Positions 25,991 through 35,263 of a stretch of DNA of 48,780 bases are shown here, piece by piece. The DNA comes from an uncultured Muribaculaceae bacterium (lineage in GTDB: Bacteria > Bacteroidota > Bacteroidia > Bacteroidales > Muribaculaceae), in contig CAJTOZ010000025.1 of the NCBI GenBank assembly GCA_910578095.1, positions 1 through 48,780 on the forward strand. The letters are read 5' to 3'. The notes under the pieces are model-generated. The model ran no database searches. It was not told the origin of the DNA and saw nothing but the letters and a program-made list of their open reading frames with translations. How positions within the stretch are numbered: the stretch's first letter is position 1; each line of letters begins with the position of its first letter. The position numbers and the translations under genes are program-made.

Positions 25991-27640
25991 ATGGCAACAA
26001 AACCGTTCAAGTATCAGGAAATGTTTCCGCTCGGACCGGACACTACTGAATACTATCACCTTACGTCCGACTATGTGAAGGTTGAAAACTGGGGCGGCCA
26101 CGAATTTCTCGTGGTGGATCCCGTGGCTCTGAAGGTGCTTGCGCGCCAGGCCACCCATGACAACGCATTCATGCTCCGTCGCGAGCACAACGAGATGGTG
26201 GCCAAGATCCTCGCCGATCCCGAAGCCAGCCAGAACGACAAATTCGTGGCTCTCACCATGCTGCGCAATGCCGAGGTGGCAGCCAAGGGACAGCTCCCGT
26301 TCTGCCAGGACACAGGCACAGCCATTGTCCATGGAGAAAAAGGACAGTACGTATTCACCGGTGCCGACGATGAGGAGTATCTCAGCCACGGAGTGTACGA
26401 AACCTATACCACCGACAATCTCCGCTACAGCCAGAACGCTCCGCTCAACATGTACGACGAGGTGAACACCGGCTGCAACCTCCCCGCGCAGATCGACATC
26501 CACGCATCCAACGACGATGAGTATCATTTCCTCTTCGTGGCCAAGGGTGGCGGTTCCGCCAACAAAACATACCTCTATCAGGAGACCAAGGCCATCATCA
26601 CTCCCCAGAAACTCGTTCCCTTCCTGGTGGAGAAGATGAAATCTCTCGGCACCGCTGCTTGTCCTCCCTATCATATCGCGTTTGTGATAGGCGGCACCTC
26701 AGCCGAGATGAATCTCGCCACCGTGAAGAAGGCTTCCGTGAAGTACTACGACAGCCTCCCCACCGAGGGCAACGAACTCGGCCACGCTTTCCGCGATGTG
26801 GAGCTGGAGAAGGAACTCAAGAAGGCATCCGAAGAGCTGGGCCTCGGTGCTCAGTTCGGAGGCAAGTATTTCGCCCACGACATCCGTGTGATACGTCTGC
26901 CCCGCCACGGCGCATCGTGCCCCATCGGCATGGGCGTGAGCTGCTCGGCCGACCGCAATGTCAAGGCCAAGATCAACCGCGAGGGTCTGTGGATCGAAAA
27001 GCTCGACAGCAACCCCGGCGAGCTCATCCCCGAAGAATACCGCAAGCAGGGCGAGGGCGAGGTTGTGCGCATCGACCTTAACCGTCCTATGCCCGAAGTG
27101 CTCGCGGAGCTGTCGAAGTATCCCGTGAGCACCCGCCTGTCGCTCAACGGCACAATCATAGTGGGCCGCGACATCGCCCACGCCAAGATCAAGCAGCGCC
27201 TCGACGCCGGTGAGCCCATGCCGCAGTATCTCAAGGACCATCCCATCTATTACGCCGGTCCCGCCAAGACGCCGGCAGGAATGGCCAGCGGCTCTTTCGG
27301 TCCCACCACAGCCGGACGCATGGACCCCTACGTCGACCAGTTCCAGGCCGCCGGAGGTTCCATGATAATGATAGCCAAGGGCAACCGTTCCAAGCAGGTG
27401 ACAGAGGCATGCCACAAGCATGGAGGCTTCTACCTCGGCAGCATAGGCGGTCCCGCCGCAGTGCTGGCCAAGAACTCCATCAAGAGCGTGGAGCTGCTCG
27501 AGTATCCCGAGCTCGGTATGGAAGCCATCTGGAAAATCGAAGTGGAGGACTTCCCTGCCTTCATCCTCGTCGACGACAAAGGCAACGACTTCTTCACCGA
27601 AATATCCGATAAATGCAAAGCCTGCGCCCTCAATAAGTAA
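25991..27640 (+). CDS. fumA: Class I (iron-sulfur) fumarate hydratase
   Basis: 549 residues, full length for the two-domain class I fumarase, an oxygen-sensitive [4Fe-4S] enzyme interconverting fumarate and malate. In Bacteroidetes it serves the reductive branch leading to succinate. Candidate cluster cysteines lie in LPFCQDTGTA (near residue 107), NTGCNLPAQ (near 160) and GASCPIGMG (near 309). The C-terminal domain includes GTIIVGRDIAHAKIK and FGPTTAGRMDPY. The gene stands alone between a divergent run and a terminator. Confidence 0.95.
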   Translation: MATKPFKYQEMFPLGPDTTEYYHLTSDYVKVENWGGHEFLVVDPVALKVLARQATHDNAFMLRREHNEMVAKILADPEASQNDKFVALTMLRNAEVAAKGQLPFCQDTGTAIVHGEKGQYVFTGADDEEYLSHGVYETYTTDNLRYSQNAPLNMYDEVNTGCNLPAQIDIHASNDDEYHFLFVAKGGGSANKTYLYQETKAIITPQKLVPFLVEKMKSLGTAACPPYHIAFVIGGTSAEMNLATVKKASVKYYDSLPTEGNELGHAFRDVELEKELKKASEELGLGAQFGGKYFAHDIRVIRLPRHGASCPIGMGVSCSADRNVKAKINREGLWIEKLDSNPGELIPEEYRKQGEGEVVRIDLNRPMPEVLAELSKYPVSTRLSLNGTIIVGRDIAHAKIKQRLDAGEPMPQYLKDHPIYYAGPAKTPAGMASGSFGPTTAGRMDPYVDQFQAAGGSMIMIAKGNRSKQVTEACHKHGGFYLGSIGGPAAVLAKNSIKSVELLEYPELGMEAIWKIEVEDFPAFILVDDKGNDFFTEISDKCKACALNK

Positions 27641-27666
27641 GCACAGGCCCACGCCACAATAAAGCG

Positions 27667-27705
27667 ATAGCCGGTCCCTCAGCAGGGTGCCGGCTATTGT
27701 TTTAT
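27667..27705 (+). terminator. Rho-independent terminator after fumarase
   Basis: Perfect 8-bp stem ATAGCCGG (27667-27674)/CCGGCTAT (27690-27697) with an inner CCCT/AGGG stem, followed by TGTTTTATT. It may also help terminate the convergent GT2 gene. Confidence 0.8.
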
Positions 27706-27724
27706 TGTCTGTTGGCTTGCTATG

Positions 27725-28672
27725 TCAGAATATCTTTTCCTCGATATTGTAGCGCGGGCGGTGTTTCACCTCCACGAATATCTTGCCTATGTACTCGCCC
27801 ACAATGCCTATGGCCATGAGTATGAGGCTGCCGAGGAACCATACCGACAGCATGAGCGACGACCATCCGGACACCGTATGGTGGGCCATGTGCACATAGA
27901 GTACCCACAAAGCCACCATTATGTCGACCACCATCAGGCACAGCCCTACAAGGAAAATGATGCGCATGGGCTTGGCCGTGAACGAGGTGATGCCATCGAT
28001 GCTGAGGGCTATCATCTTGCTTAGCGGATACTTGCTCTCGCCGGCAGTGCGCTCGGTGCGGGCATATTCCACTACGGCCGTGGAAAGACCGATGTCCGGC
28101 ATTATGCCGCGCAGATACAGGTTGCTTTCGCCGTACTGGCTGAGTATGTCGAGGGCGCGCCGGCTCATCAGGCGGTAGTCGGCATGGTTGTAGATGGTCT
28201 GCAGCCCCATCGCGTTCTGGAAGCGGTAGAAGCTCTGGGCAGTCACGCGCTTGAACCACGAATCGGTGTCGCGCGACGAGCGCACGCCGTATACAATATC
28301 GGTGCCACGGCGGAACAGCTCGATCATCTCGCGCATCATTTCGGGGTTGTCCTGCAGGTCGGCATCGATGGTGATGGCCGCGTCGCAGTGGTCGCGCACG
28401 GTCATCAGGCCGGCGAGCAACGCCGGTTGTTGCCCGCGGTTGTGGGCCAGGGTGATGCCCTTGAGGCGTGGGTCGGCGGCATGCAGGTCGGCGATGATGC
28501 GTCGGGTGGCGTCGCGGCTGCCGTCGTTGCTGCACAGTATGTAACTGTCCGGTGCCACAAGGCCGTCGGCACTGAATCGGTCGAGAAGGTCGAGCAGTGT
28601 GCGGGCTGTGGTCGGGAGCACTTCCTGCTCATTGTAGCATGGCAGGACTATGGCGATGCGTGGTGCGTTCAT
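27725..28672 (-). CDS. GT2 glycosyltransferase with two C-terminal membrane helices (GtrB/DPM1-like)
   Basis: 315 residues. The start is ATG 28672 (MNAPRIAIVLPCYNEQEVL); upstream in-frame sequence runs through the proS terminator. The GT-A domain carries LPCYNEQE, CSNDGSRDATRRI near residue 45 and the metal-binding ITIDADLQDNPE near residue 100. It ends with two membrane helices (about residues 230-290). GtrB-type enzymes move a sugar from a nucleotide donor to undecaprenyl phosphate at the inner membrane for surface glycan modification; the donor sugar here is unknown. No gtrA-like flippase or gtrC gene is adjacent. Confidence 0.88.
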   Translation of the reverse strand: MNAPRIAIVLPCYNEQEVLPTTARTLLDLLDRFSADGLVAPDSYILCSNDGSRDATRRIIADLHAADPRLKGITLAHNRGQQPALLAGLMTVRDHCDAAITIDADLQDNPEMMREMIELFRRGTDIVYGVRSSRDTDSWFKRVTAQSFYRFQNAMGLQTIYNHADYRLMSRRALDILSQYGESNLYLRGIMPDIGLSTAVVEYARTERTAGESKYPLSKMIALSIDGITSFTAKPMRIIFLVGLCLMVVDIMVALWVLYVHMAHHTVSGWSSLMLSVWFLGSLILMAIGIVGEYIGKIFVEVKHRPRYNIEEKIF

Positions 28673-28704
28673 GGATAAGGCTTTGAAAATGAAACTGAAG
28701 CTAT

Positions 28705-28767
28705 GAAACAAAAGGACAAAAGAGCGGAAAATACAAAGTGGATTGATGCTCCTGCTCCTTTGTCCTT
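28705..28767 (-). terminator. Rho-independent terminator after proS
   Basis: On the minus strand the arms AAGGACAAAGGAGC (28767-28754) and GCTCTTTTGTCCTT (28725-28712) pair at 13 of 14 positions and are followed by TTGTTT. The outer AAGGACA/TGTCCTT stem is the same as in the punA terminator at 11108. Confidence 0.72.
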
Positions 28768-28797
28768 GAGTGTCCTTTAGGCCGTGGCTACTGCGCT

Positions 28798-30279
28798 TTA
28801 GTAGTTGCGGGCTATGATCACGCGGCGGGGGCTGGGCTTGCCGGTGACCATGCAGAAGCCGGGTTCGTCGGGCTGGTCGAGGGGGATGCAACGGATAGTT
28901 GCCTTGGTCTCCTCCTTGATGCGCTCTTCGGTTTCTGTGGTGCCGTCCCAGTGGCAGAGGAAGAAGCCTCCGCCATCGATGCGTGCCTTGAAATCGTCGT
29001 AGCTGTCGCAGATATAGGTGCGCTCCTGACGCATTTTCAGGGCCTTGGCATAGATGTTGTTCTGGATGTCTTCCAGCAGCCCGGCCACATGCTCGGCGAT
29101 GCCTGTGAGCGGGAGCGATTCCTTCTCGAGAGTGTCGCGGCGCATGAGCTCGACGGTGCCGTTCTCAAGGTCGCGCGCGCCGATGGCGAGACGCACGGGC
29201 ACACCCTTTAGCTCATAGTCGGCAAATTTGAATCCGGGGCGCTTGTTGTCGGCGTCGTCGTATTTTACGCTCACGCCCAGCTCGCCGAGACGCTCTACGA
29301 TGGGTTTGACGGCAGCCGAGATAGCCTCAAGCTGTTCGGCGTTCTTGAAGATGGGCACGATCACCACCTGGATGGGAGCGAGGTGGGGAGGCAGCACAAG
29401 GCCGTTGTCGTCGCTGTGGGTCATTATGAGTGCGCCCATGAGGCGGGTCGACACACCCCAGGAGTTGGCCCACACCAGCTCAGGCTTGTTGTCCTTGTTG
29501 ACGAAGGTTACGTCGAAAGCCTTTGCGAAGTTTTGTCCGAGATTGTGGGAGGTACCGCTCTGGAGAGCCTTGCCGTCCTGCATCATGGCTTCGATGGTGT
29601 AGGTGTTGAGCGCGCCGGCAAATCGCTCGTTGGCGCTCTTTACGCCGCGCACCACCGGCATGGCCATGTATTTCTCGGCAAATTCGGCGTAGAGGTTGAT
29701 CATCTGCACGGTGCGTGCCTCGTTTTCCTCGGGAGTGGCATGCGCGCAGTGTCCTTCCTGCCAGAGGAATTCGGCCGTGCGGAGAAACATGCGTGTGCGC
29801 ATTTCCCAACGCATCACGTTGGCCCACTGGTTGCACAGGATGGGCAGGTCGCGGTAGCTGTGGATCCAGTTTTTATATGTGCCCCAGATGATTGTTTCGG
29901 ATGTGGGGCGCACTATGAGCTCCTCTTCGAGGCGTGCGTCGGGGTCCACCACCACACCGTTGCCGTTGGGGTCGTTTTTCAGACGGTAGTGCGTCACCAC
30001 GGCACATTCCTTGGCGAAGCCTTCTACGTGCTCGGCCTCGCGGCAGAGGAATGATTTGGGGATGAGCAGGGGAAAGTAGGCGTTCTGCACGCCCGTGGCC
30101 TTGAACATGCTGTCAAGGGTGCGCTGCATTTTTTCCCAGATGGCGTAGCCATAGGGTTTGATGACCATGCAACCGCGCACTGCCGACTGCTCGGCGAGGT
30201 CGGCTTTGACTACGAGTTCGTTGTACCATTGCGAGTAGTTGTCGCTGCGCTTGGTGAGGCCTTTGATTTCGATTGCCAT
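28798..30279 (-). CDS. proS: Prolyl-tRNA synthetase, archaeal/eukaryotic type
   Basis: 493 residues. It charges tRNA-Pro. The compact form without the bacterial editing insertion, with a C-terminal zinc-like/ProS-C domain ending in an aromatic Tyr (ARNY), marks the type 3 ProRS typical of Bacteroidetes. Class II motifs are visible: motif 2 region VMRWEMRTRMFLRTAEFLWQ near residue 150 and motif 3 GLVLPPHLAP near residue 305. The ATG at 30279 (MAIEIKGLTKRSDNYSQWY) is chosen, and a TAATTTTG -7 box (minus, 30313-30320) lies just upstream. Confidence 0.96.
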   Translation of the reverse strand: MAIEIKGLTKRSDNYSQWYNELVVKADLAEQSAVRGCMVIKPYGYAIWEKMQRTLDSMFKATGVQNAYFPLLIPKSFLCREAEHVEGFAKECAVVTHYRLKNDPNGNGVVVDPDARLEEELIVRPTSETIIWGTYKNWIHSYRDLPILCNQWANVMRWEMRTRMFLRTAEFLWQEGHCAHATPEENEARTVQMINLYAEFAEKYMAMPVVRGVKSANERFAGALNTYTIEAMMQDGKALQSGTSHNLGQNFAKAFDVTFVNKDNKPELVWANSWGVSTRLMGALIMTHSDDNGLVLPPHLAPIQVVIVPIFKNAEQLEAISAAVKPIVERLGELGVSVKYDDADNKRPGFKFADYELKGVPVRLAIGARDLENGTVELMRRDTLEKESLPLTGIAEHVAGLLEDIQNNIYAKALKMRQERTYICDSYDDFKARIDGGGFFLCHWDGTTETEERIKEETKATIRCIPLDQPDEPGFCMVTGKPSPRRVIIARNY

Positions 30280-30354
30280 AATATGATTGGTTTTGTATTT
30301 TCTTCTGAACTGCAAAATTACAAAAAATAGTGCGACAAGCGAAGATTCCCGCGC

Positions 30355-30933
30355 TTATTTTTCGGGAATGGGCACTATGTAGAATTCTATGCGGCGGTTG
30401 GCGCGCCGGTGGCGTGCGGTTTCGTTGTCGTTGAGGGGTTCATCCTTGCCCAGGCCGTAGATCACAACGTTGGTGTCCTCGCGCCCGGCGAGCTGCCACA
30501 GAAGGTCGTCGATAGCATTGGCACGGGCTTCCGTGAGGGCGTCGGAGTAGGCTTCGTCGCCGGTATCGTCGGCGTGCACGGCCACGAGCACCTTGTAATG
30601 CGACGGTGCTTCGACGATGTCGCGCATGGGCTGCAGGCGCTTGAGGGCCTCGGGCTTGGGCGTGGTGGAGTTGGAGGCGAAGATGGTGTCGCAGGGTATG
30701 GTTGCCAGCACCACCTCGCCGTTGCGCAGCGTTGTGGCGCGCATGCGGTGGTGCCGTAGCGATGTCGCCAGGCGCGCGGCTTTTTCGGCCACGGCGGCAT
30801 GGCGCCGCGCCGATATGGCCGGAGTGTTGAGGTTGGCTTCCAGACTGAGATCGGCTTCATCGGCGGTCTGTGCCTGTGATGCTATGGCCATCACTATAGC
30901 GATGGCGGCCGCTGCTATGCGCATTATCTTCAT
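30355..30933 (-). CDS. OmpA family protein
   Basis: 192 residues. An N-terminal signal peptide (MRIAAAAIAIVMAIASQAQ, preceded by MKI), a charged linker region, and a C-terminal OmpA/MotB-like peptidoglycan-binding domain with the late motif NETARHRRANRRIEFYIV. The middle has SDALTEARANAIDDLLWQL, the usual helix before it. OmpA domains hold outer-membrane or periplasmic proteins to peptidoglycan. No beta-barrel is present, so this is a soluble or lipid-free periplasmic protein. Its start overlaps the stop of the small acidic gene upstream by 4 bp. Confidence 0.85.
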   Translation of the reverse strand: MKIMRIAAAAIAIVMAIASQAQTADEADLSLEANLNTPAISARRHAAVAEKAARLATSLRHHRMRATTLRNGEVVLATIPCDTIFASNSTTPKPEALKRLQPMRDIVEAPSHYKVLVAVHADDTGDEAYSDALTEARANAIDDLLWQLAGREDTNVVIYGLGKDEPLNDNETARHRRANRRIEFYIVPIPEK

Positions 30934-31220
30934 ATCAGGCTGAGCTCGTAGTCGATTTCGGCTTCGATGAGGGGGGCGATGTGCTCGGGGCTGATTTCGT
31001 TGCCCGCATCTTTTGCCAGAAGACGGGTGGCATAGGCTGCTATTGCAGCTATGTCGTCGTCGCTGTCGTCGCTGTCTATATCGATTTCGAGATCGCCGTT
31101 TTCATCGTAGTAGTCAAATATTATATCGATGAGGTTGAGGAGCTGGTCGTCGTCGTAGGCTTCCGCTCCGGCCACTGCGCCGCGCATGCGGCGGATGGCG
31201 TCGTCTTCGTTGTATTCCAT
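30930..31220 (-). CDS. Small acidic protein, function unknown
   Basis: 96 residues, very rich in Asp/Glu (for example IDIDSDDSDDDIAAIAAYA). No signal peptide or membrane segment is seen. Reading frame and 4-bp overlap with the OmpA gene downstream, plus a normal short gap to rimM upstream, support it as real. Similar acidic helical proteins are found in Bacteroidetes genomes (from memory) without a defined role. Not recognised beyond this. Confidence 0.7.
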   Translation of the reverse strand: MEYNEDDAIRRMRGAVAGAEAYDDDQLLNLIDIIFDYYDENGDLEIDIDSDDSDDDIAAIAAYATRLLAKDAGNEISPEHIAPLIEAEIDYELSLI

Positions 31221-31244
31221 TTTATAAGGGTTTTGAACTGCCTG

Positions 31245-31793
31245 TTATAGTGGCGATAGAAGTTGTGTGGGCACGTCCATGGATATTGTGCGGGCTGAGG
31301 CGTCGATGTCGTGTATCCATTCTTCGGCGAGGGGGATGAGTATGTCATGTCCTTCGGCCGTGTGCACGTGCAGCAGTGTGTTGATGGTGGTGGTGTCGAC
31401 TGCAGTGATGCTGCCTATCAGGCCGCCTTGTGCGGAGATGAGAGTAAATCCCTCGAGGTCTTCGGCATAGAGGCCTTCTTCCTGTTGGTTGTCATCGTCA
31501 TCGGTGGTGGTCTCCGGCAGTTCCCGGCGCAGGGCATAGATGTCGTGGCCGGTGTATTCGCCGGCGCTTTCGGCAGTGTCCACTCCGTCGAGTGTCAGCA
31601 GCACCGAGTGGCTGCCGCGCGGTCGCAGCCCGGATATGCGGAACGGCACGAAGATGCCGTCGAGTTGCATCACCACATGCTGTAGCGCTTCGGGGTCGAT
31701 GTCATCGTCATGAAGTTCCACGGCGAGTTCTCCGCGCAGCCCATGGGTCTTTATGGCTGTGCCCAGCGGGATGAGTTCCGTGAGGAGTATCAT
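31245..31793 (-). CDS. rimM: Ribosome maturation factor RimM
   Basis: 182 residues. RimM binds ribosomal protein S19 and helps assemble the 30S head. The start LIPLGTAIKTHGLRGELAVEL and the PRC-barrel domain (YAEDLEGFTLISAQGGLIGSI, then DILIPLAEEWIHDID) are typical. An acidic stretch (TTDDDDNQQEE) lies between the two domains. It overlaps DUF4290 upstream by 4 bp. In Bacteroides the neighbour between DUF4290 and rimM is murA (from memory); it is absent here. Confidence 0.93.
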   Translation of the reverse strand: MILLTELIPLGTAIKTHGLRGELAVELHDDDIDPEALQHVVMQLDGIFVPFRISGLRPRGSHSVLLTLDGVDTAESAGEYTGHDIYALRRELPETTTDDDDNQQEEGLYAEDLEGFTLISAQGGLIGSITAVDTTTINTLLHVHTAEGHDILIPLAEEWIHDIDASARTISMDVPTQLLSPL

Positions 31794-32380
31794 TTGCGTT
31801 TTTTCTTTTTCTTGTTGCTGGGCGGGGCTATGATATTGAATTCGTGCAGAGGGAGTGTGTGCTCGTCTACACGTATGCGCCCGTCGCTCATCTCATACAG
31901 GTCGCGATACACGCGTGCGTTCTCAATCCCCTCGGGATTGATGGTGAGCAGCAGTTTCTTCATCTGGTTGCCTACGAGCGACAGCAGTTCGTCGCGTTCC
32001 TCGCATGGAGGCATGTCGGCGGCTGCTGCCACGGTGAGCTCCACCAGACGTCCGTAGTGGCGGCGCCGTGCAGGGTCGGTATTGTAGTAGAGTGCGTCGG
32101 GGCGTTCGCCTTCCGTGGGCGGCGCCGGCATGTCGTAGGGCGTGTCCACATCGAGGCGGTAGCCGCTCATGATGATGATGTGGTCCCATAGTTTGCGGCG
32201 GTATTCCTCTACCGGCCCTGTCGGCGGAAACAGACGCATCATTGCGGCCACCGTCGAGGCTGCCGCCTGCGTGCGCAGCTCGCGGTCGTCGATCTCGAGG
32301 CAGCGTTCTACCATGTTCTGGATGTTGCGGCCATATTCCGGCAACACGAGTTTTTTCAGGTGATTGTTGTATGTGAGCAT
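31790..32380 (-). CDS. DUF4290 family protein
   Basis: 196 residues. Recognised from MLTYNNHLKKLVLPEYGRNIQNMVERCLEI at the start, the conserved opening of Bacteroidetes DUF4290 proteins, followed by GPVEEYRRKLWDHIIIMSG. The C-terminus is a Lys-rich tail (NKKKKKRK). It is predicted cytosolic and helical; role unknown. It overlaps rimM by 4 bp, so the two are translated together. uvrA lies 27 bp upstream on the same strand. Confidence 0.88.
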   Translation of the reverse strand: MLTYNNHLKKLVLPEYGRNIQNMVERCLEIDDRELRTQAAASTVAAMMRLFPPTGPVEEYRRKLWDHIIIMSGYRLDVDTPYDMPAPPTEGERPDALYYNTDPARRRHYGRLVELTVAAAADMPPCEERDELLSLVGNQMKKLLLTINPEGIENARVYRDLYEMSDGRIRVDEHTLPLHEFNIIAPPSNKKKKKRK

Positions 32381-32407
32381 CTTATGCGTGGATGAATTTT
32401 GTTTTGG

Positions 32408-35263
32408 TTATAGTCCCAGCTCTTCTTTTATGAACGAGGCTGTGGGCGACGATCCTGCGGCCACCTCTTCGGGAGTGCCGGTGGCCACGATGCAACCTCC
32501 GTTCTCGCCGCCGCCGGGTCCCATGTCTATTATATGGTCGGCGCTGCGTATCACGTCAAGGTTGTGTTCGATCACGAGCACGGTATTGCCGCGGTCCACA
32601 AGTCGGTTGAGGATACCCATCAGGGTGTTGACATCGTCGAAATGCAGTCCGGTGGTGGGTTCGTCGAGTATGAAAAGAGTGCGGCCGGTGTCCTTCTTGG
32701 CAAGCTCGGTGGCGAGCTTCACACGCTGGTTCTCTCCGCCGCTGAGGGTGCTCGACGGTTGTCCCAGACGTATGTAGCCGAGGCCGATTTCCTGAAGCAC
32801 CTTTATTTTTTTGAGTATGGACGGTATGCCCTCGAAGAATTCAACGGCCTGGTTGATGGTCATGTCCAGCACATCGGCTATGCTTTTGCCTTTATATCGC
32901 ACCTCAAGCGTCTCGCGGTTGTAGCGTTTGCCGCCGCAGGCCTCGCACGGAACAAGCACATCCGGGAGAAAATTCATTTCTATGGTGCGGTAGCCGTTGC
33001 CGTTGCACACCTCGCAGCGGCCGCCGGCCACATTGAAGGAAAAGCGCCCGGGCTTGTAGCCACGGATTTTTGCTTCGGGAAGCCCCACAAAGAGGGAACG
33101 TATGTCGGAGAATACGCCTGTGTATGTGGCGGGGTTGGAGCGTGGAGTGCGTCCGAGGGGCGACTGGTCCACGGTCACCACCTTGTCGATATGCTCCAGC
33201 CCCCGCAGCTCGCGGTAGGGCAGAGGTTCGGCCTGGGCGCGGTAGAAATCGCGGCTGAGTATGGGTTGCAGGGTGCCACCGATGAGCGACGATTTTCCGG
33301 AGCCGCTGACGCCGCACACGCATGTGAGCGTCCCGAGTGGAATGTCGAGGTCTACATCGCGCAGGTTGTGTCCCGTGCAGCCGAGCAGCATCAGGTGCTT
33401 GCCGTTGCCGGGACGCCGTTGTGCCGGCATCTCTACTTTCCGTCGGCCGGTCAGGTAGTCGGCCGTGAGCGAGGAGGTGGCGAGCAATTTTTCCGGTGTA
33501 CCCTCAAACACCACCTTGCCGCCTTTGCGCCCGGCGCCGGGGCCTATGTCCACAATGTAGTCGGCCGCAAGCATTATATCCTTGTCGTGCTCCACCACTA
33601 TTATGGAATTGGAGGCGTCGCGCAGCCGTTGAAGCGCCTCTATGAGGCGCCGGTTGTCGCGTTGGTGCAGCCCTATCGACGGCTCGTCGAGAATGTACAG
33701 CACATTTACCAGCTCCGACCCGAGCTGCGTGGCCAGCCTTATGCGCTGGCTCTCACCGCCGCTGAGGGTGGCCGAGGCCCGGTTGAGCTGTATGTAGTCG
33801 AGCCCCACATCTACGAGGAATCTCAGCCTTGTGCTTATCTCCTTGATTATCTCGGCCGCGATGGCGCGGTCACGCGGTTCCATGCGGTCGAGCACCCCGC
33901 AGCTCCAGCTGTGGAGCCGTCCTATGTCCATGCGTGTGAGTTCGGCTATATTCATGCCGTCCACAAAGAAGTGCAGCGCCTCCCGGTTGAGGCGGTCGCC
34001 GTGGCACTCGGGGCACACCACGCGGGAGAAGAATCGCCCGCTCCATTTGTTGGCTGCGGCACCGGCATCATCGGCCTGCTGCATCTCTATGTATTTTATC
34101 AGGCCTTCGTAGCTTTGGAAGTAATGCGTGGTGCTGAGGGTGTCGTTTTTCAGCACGAGGCGCTCGTTCGTGCCGTTGAGGATTTCTCGCAGTGTCTCCT
34201 CGCTGAGGTCCTTTACGGGTGTTTTTATGTCGAAGCCGTTTTTCTCGCAGATAGCCGAAATCTGCCAGAATATCATTGTGTTGCGGTATTTTCCCAGGGG
34301 CACTATGGCGCCGTCGTGTATGCTGAGCGAAGGATCCGGAATCACTTTTTCCTTGTCGACGGTATCCACATAGCCCAGACCCTTGCAGTAGGGGCACGCG
34401 CCCTGAGGGGAATTGAAAGAGAAATTGTGTGGTGCGGGCTCGCGGTAGCTCAGGCCTGTTTCCGGGTCCATGAGGCTCTGGCTGTAATGCGCCACGGTGT
34501 CGTCGTCAGGGCAGTAGATCATCAGCTGCTTGTCGCCGTGGTGCAGTGCGCTTTCCACGCTTGCATCAAGGCGCTGGGCCTCTTTCTCGCCCACGGCGAG
34601 GCGGTCGACCACTATCTCCACGGAGTGGTTCTTATAGCGGTCAAGACGCATTCCGGGAGTTATCTCCATGAGTTCGCCATCCACTCGCGCGTTGATGAAT
34701 CCCTTTTTGCGCAGTTGCTCGAACAACTCCTTGTAATGTCCCTTGCGGTTGCGCACCACAGGAGCGAGAATGTAGATGCGCCGCCCGGCATAACGCTCAA
34801 GTATCAGCGCCACGATGCGCTCGCGTGTGTAGCGCACCATGTCGCAGCCGCTCAGATAGCTGCGGGCATGCCCAGCACGGGCGTAGAGCAGTCGGAGAAA
34901 GTCGTATATCTCGGTGGTGGTGCCGATGGTGCTGCGCGGGTTGCGGTTGATGGTTTTCTGCTCTATGGCTATCACAGGGCTGAGACCTGTGATCAGATCC
35001 ACATCGGGGCGTTCGAGCGACCCGAGCATATTCCGTGCATAGGCGGAGAATGTCTCGATATAGCGCCGTTGGCCTTCGGCGAATATTGTGTCGAAAGCCA
35101 GCGACGACTTTCCGGAACCGCTCAGACCTGTGACTACGGTGAGAGCGTTGCGCGGAATGGTGACGTTGATGTTCTTGAGATTGTGCACACGCGCACCCTC
35201 CACGCGCAGGCAGTCGGCCGAGGGCATGGGTGGGAGCTTTATGTCGTTGGAGCTGTTACTCAT
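32408..35263 (-). CDS. uvrA: UvrABC excinuclease subunit A
   Basis: 951 residues, full length. UvrA recognises DNA damage in nucleotide excision repair. Two ABC modules are complete: Walker A GLSGSGKSSLAFD near residue 46 and GVSGSGKSSLIGG near residue 650; signatures LSGGESQRIRLATQLGS near 495 and LSGGENQRVKLATELAKK near 840. Zinc-finger pairs CPYCKGLGY, CPECHGDRL and CEVCNGNGY..CEACGGKRY are present. Start chosen at ATG 35263 (MSNSSNDIKLPPMPS) because upstream residues in frame read through the transglycosylase gene, which it overlaps by 4 bp. Confidence 0.97.
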   Translation of the reverse strand: MSNSSNDIKLPPMPSADCLRVEGARVHNLKNINVTIPRNALTVVTGLSGSGKSSLAFDTIFAEGQRRYIETFSAYARNMLGSLERPDVDLITGLSPVIAIEQKTINRNPRSTIGTTTEIYDFLRLLYARAGHARSYLSGCDMVRYTRERIVALILERYAGRRIYILAPVVRNRKGHYKELFEQLRKKGFINARVDGELMEITPGMRLDRYKNHSVEIVVDRLAVGEKEAQRLDASVESALHHGDKQLMIYCPDDDTVAHYSQSLMDPETGLSYREPAPHNFSFNSPQGACPYCKGLGYVDTVDKEKVIPDPSLSIHDGAIVPLGKYRNTMIFWQISAICEKNGFDIKTPVKDLSEETLREILNGTNERLVLKNDTLSTTHYFQSYEGLIKYIEMQQADDAGAAANKWSGRFFSRVVCPECHGDRLNREALHFFVDGMNIAELTRMDIGRLHSWSCGVLDRMEPRDRAIAAEIIKEISTRLRFLVDVGLDYIQLNRASATLSGGESQRIRLATQLGSELVNVLYILDEPSIGLHQRDNRRLIEALQRLRDASNSIIVVEHDKDIMLAADYIVDIGPGAGRKGGKVVFEGTPEKLLATSSLTADYLTGRRKVEMPAQRRPGNGKHLMLLGCTGHNLRDVDLDIPLGTLTCVCGVSGSGKSSLIGGTLQPILSRDFYRAQAEPLPYRELRGLEHIDKVVTVDQSPLGRTPRSNPATYTGVFSDIRSLFVGLPEAKIRGYKPGRFSFNVAGGRCEVCNGNGYRTIEMNFLPDVLVPCEACGGKRYNRETLEVRYKGKSIADVLDMTINQAVEFFEGIPSILKKIKVLQEIGLGYIRLGQPSSTLSGGENQRVKLATELAKKDTGRTLFILDEPTTGLHFDDVNTLMGILNRLVDRGNTVLVIEHNLDVIRSADHIIDMGPGGGENGGCIVATGTPEEVAAGSSPTASFIKEELGL

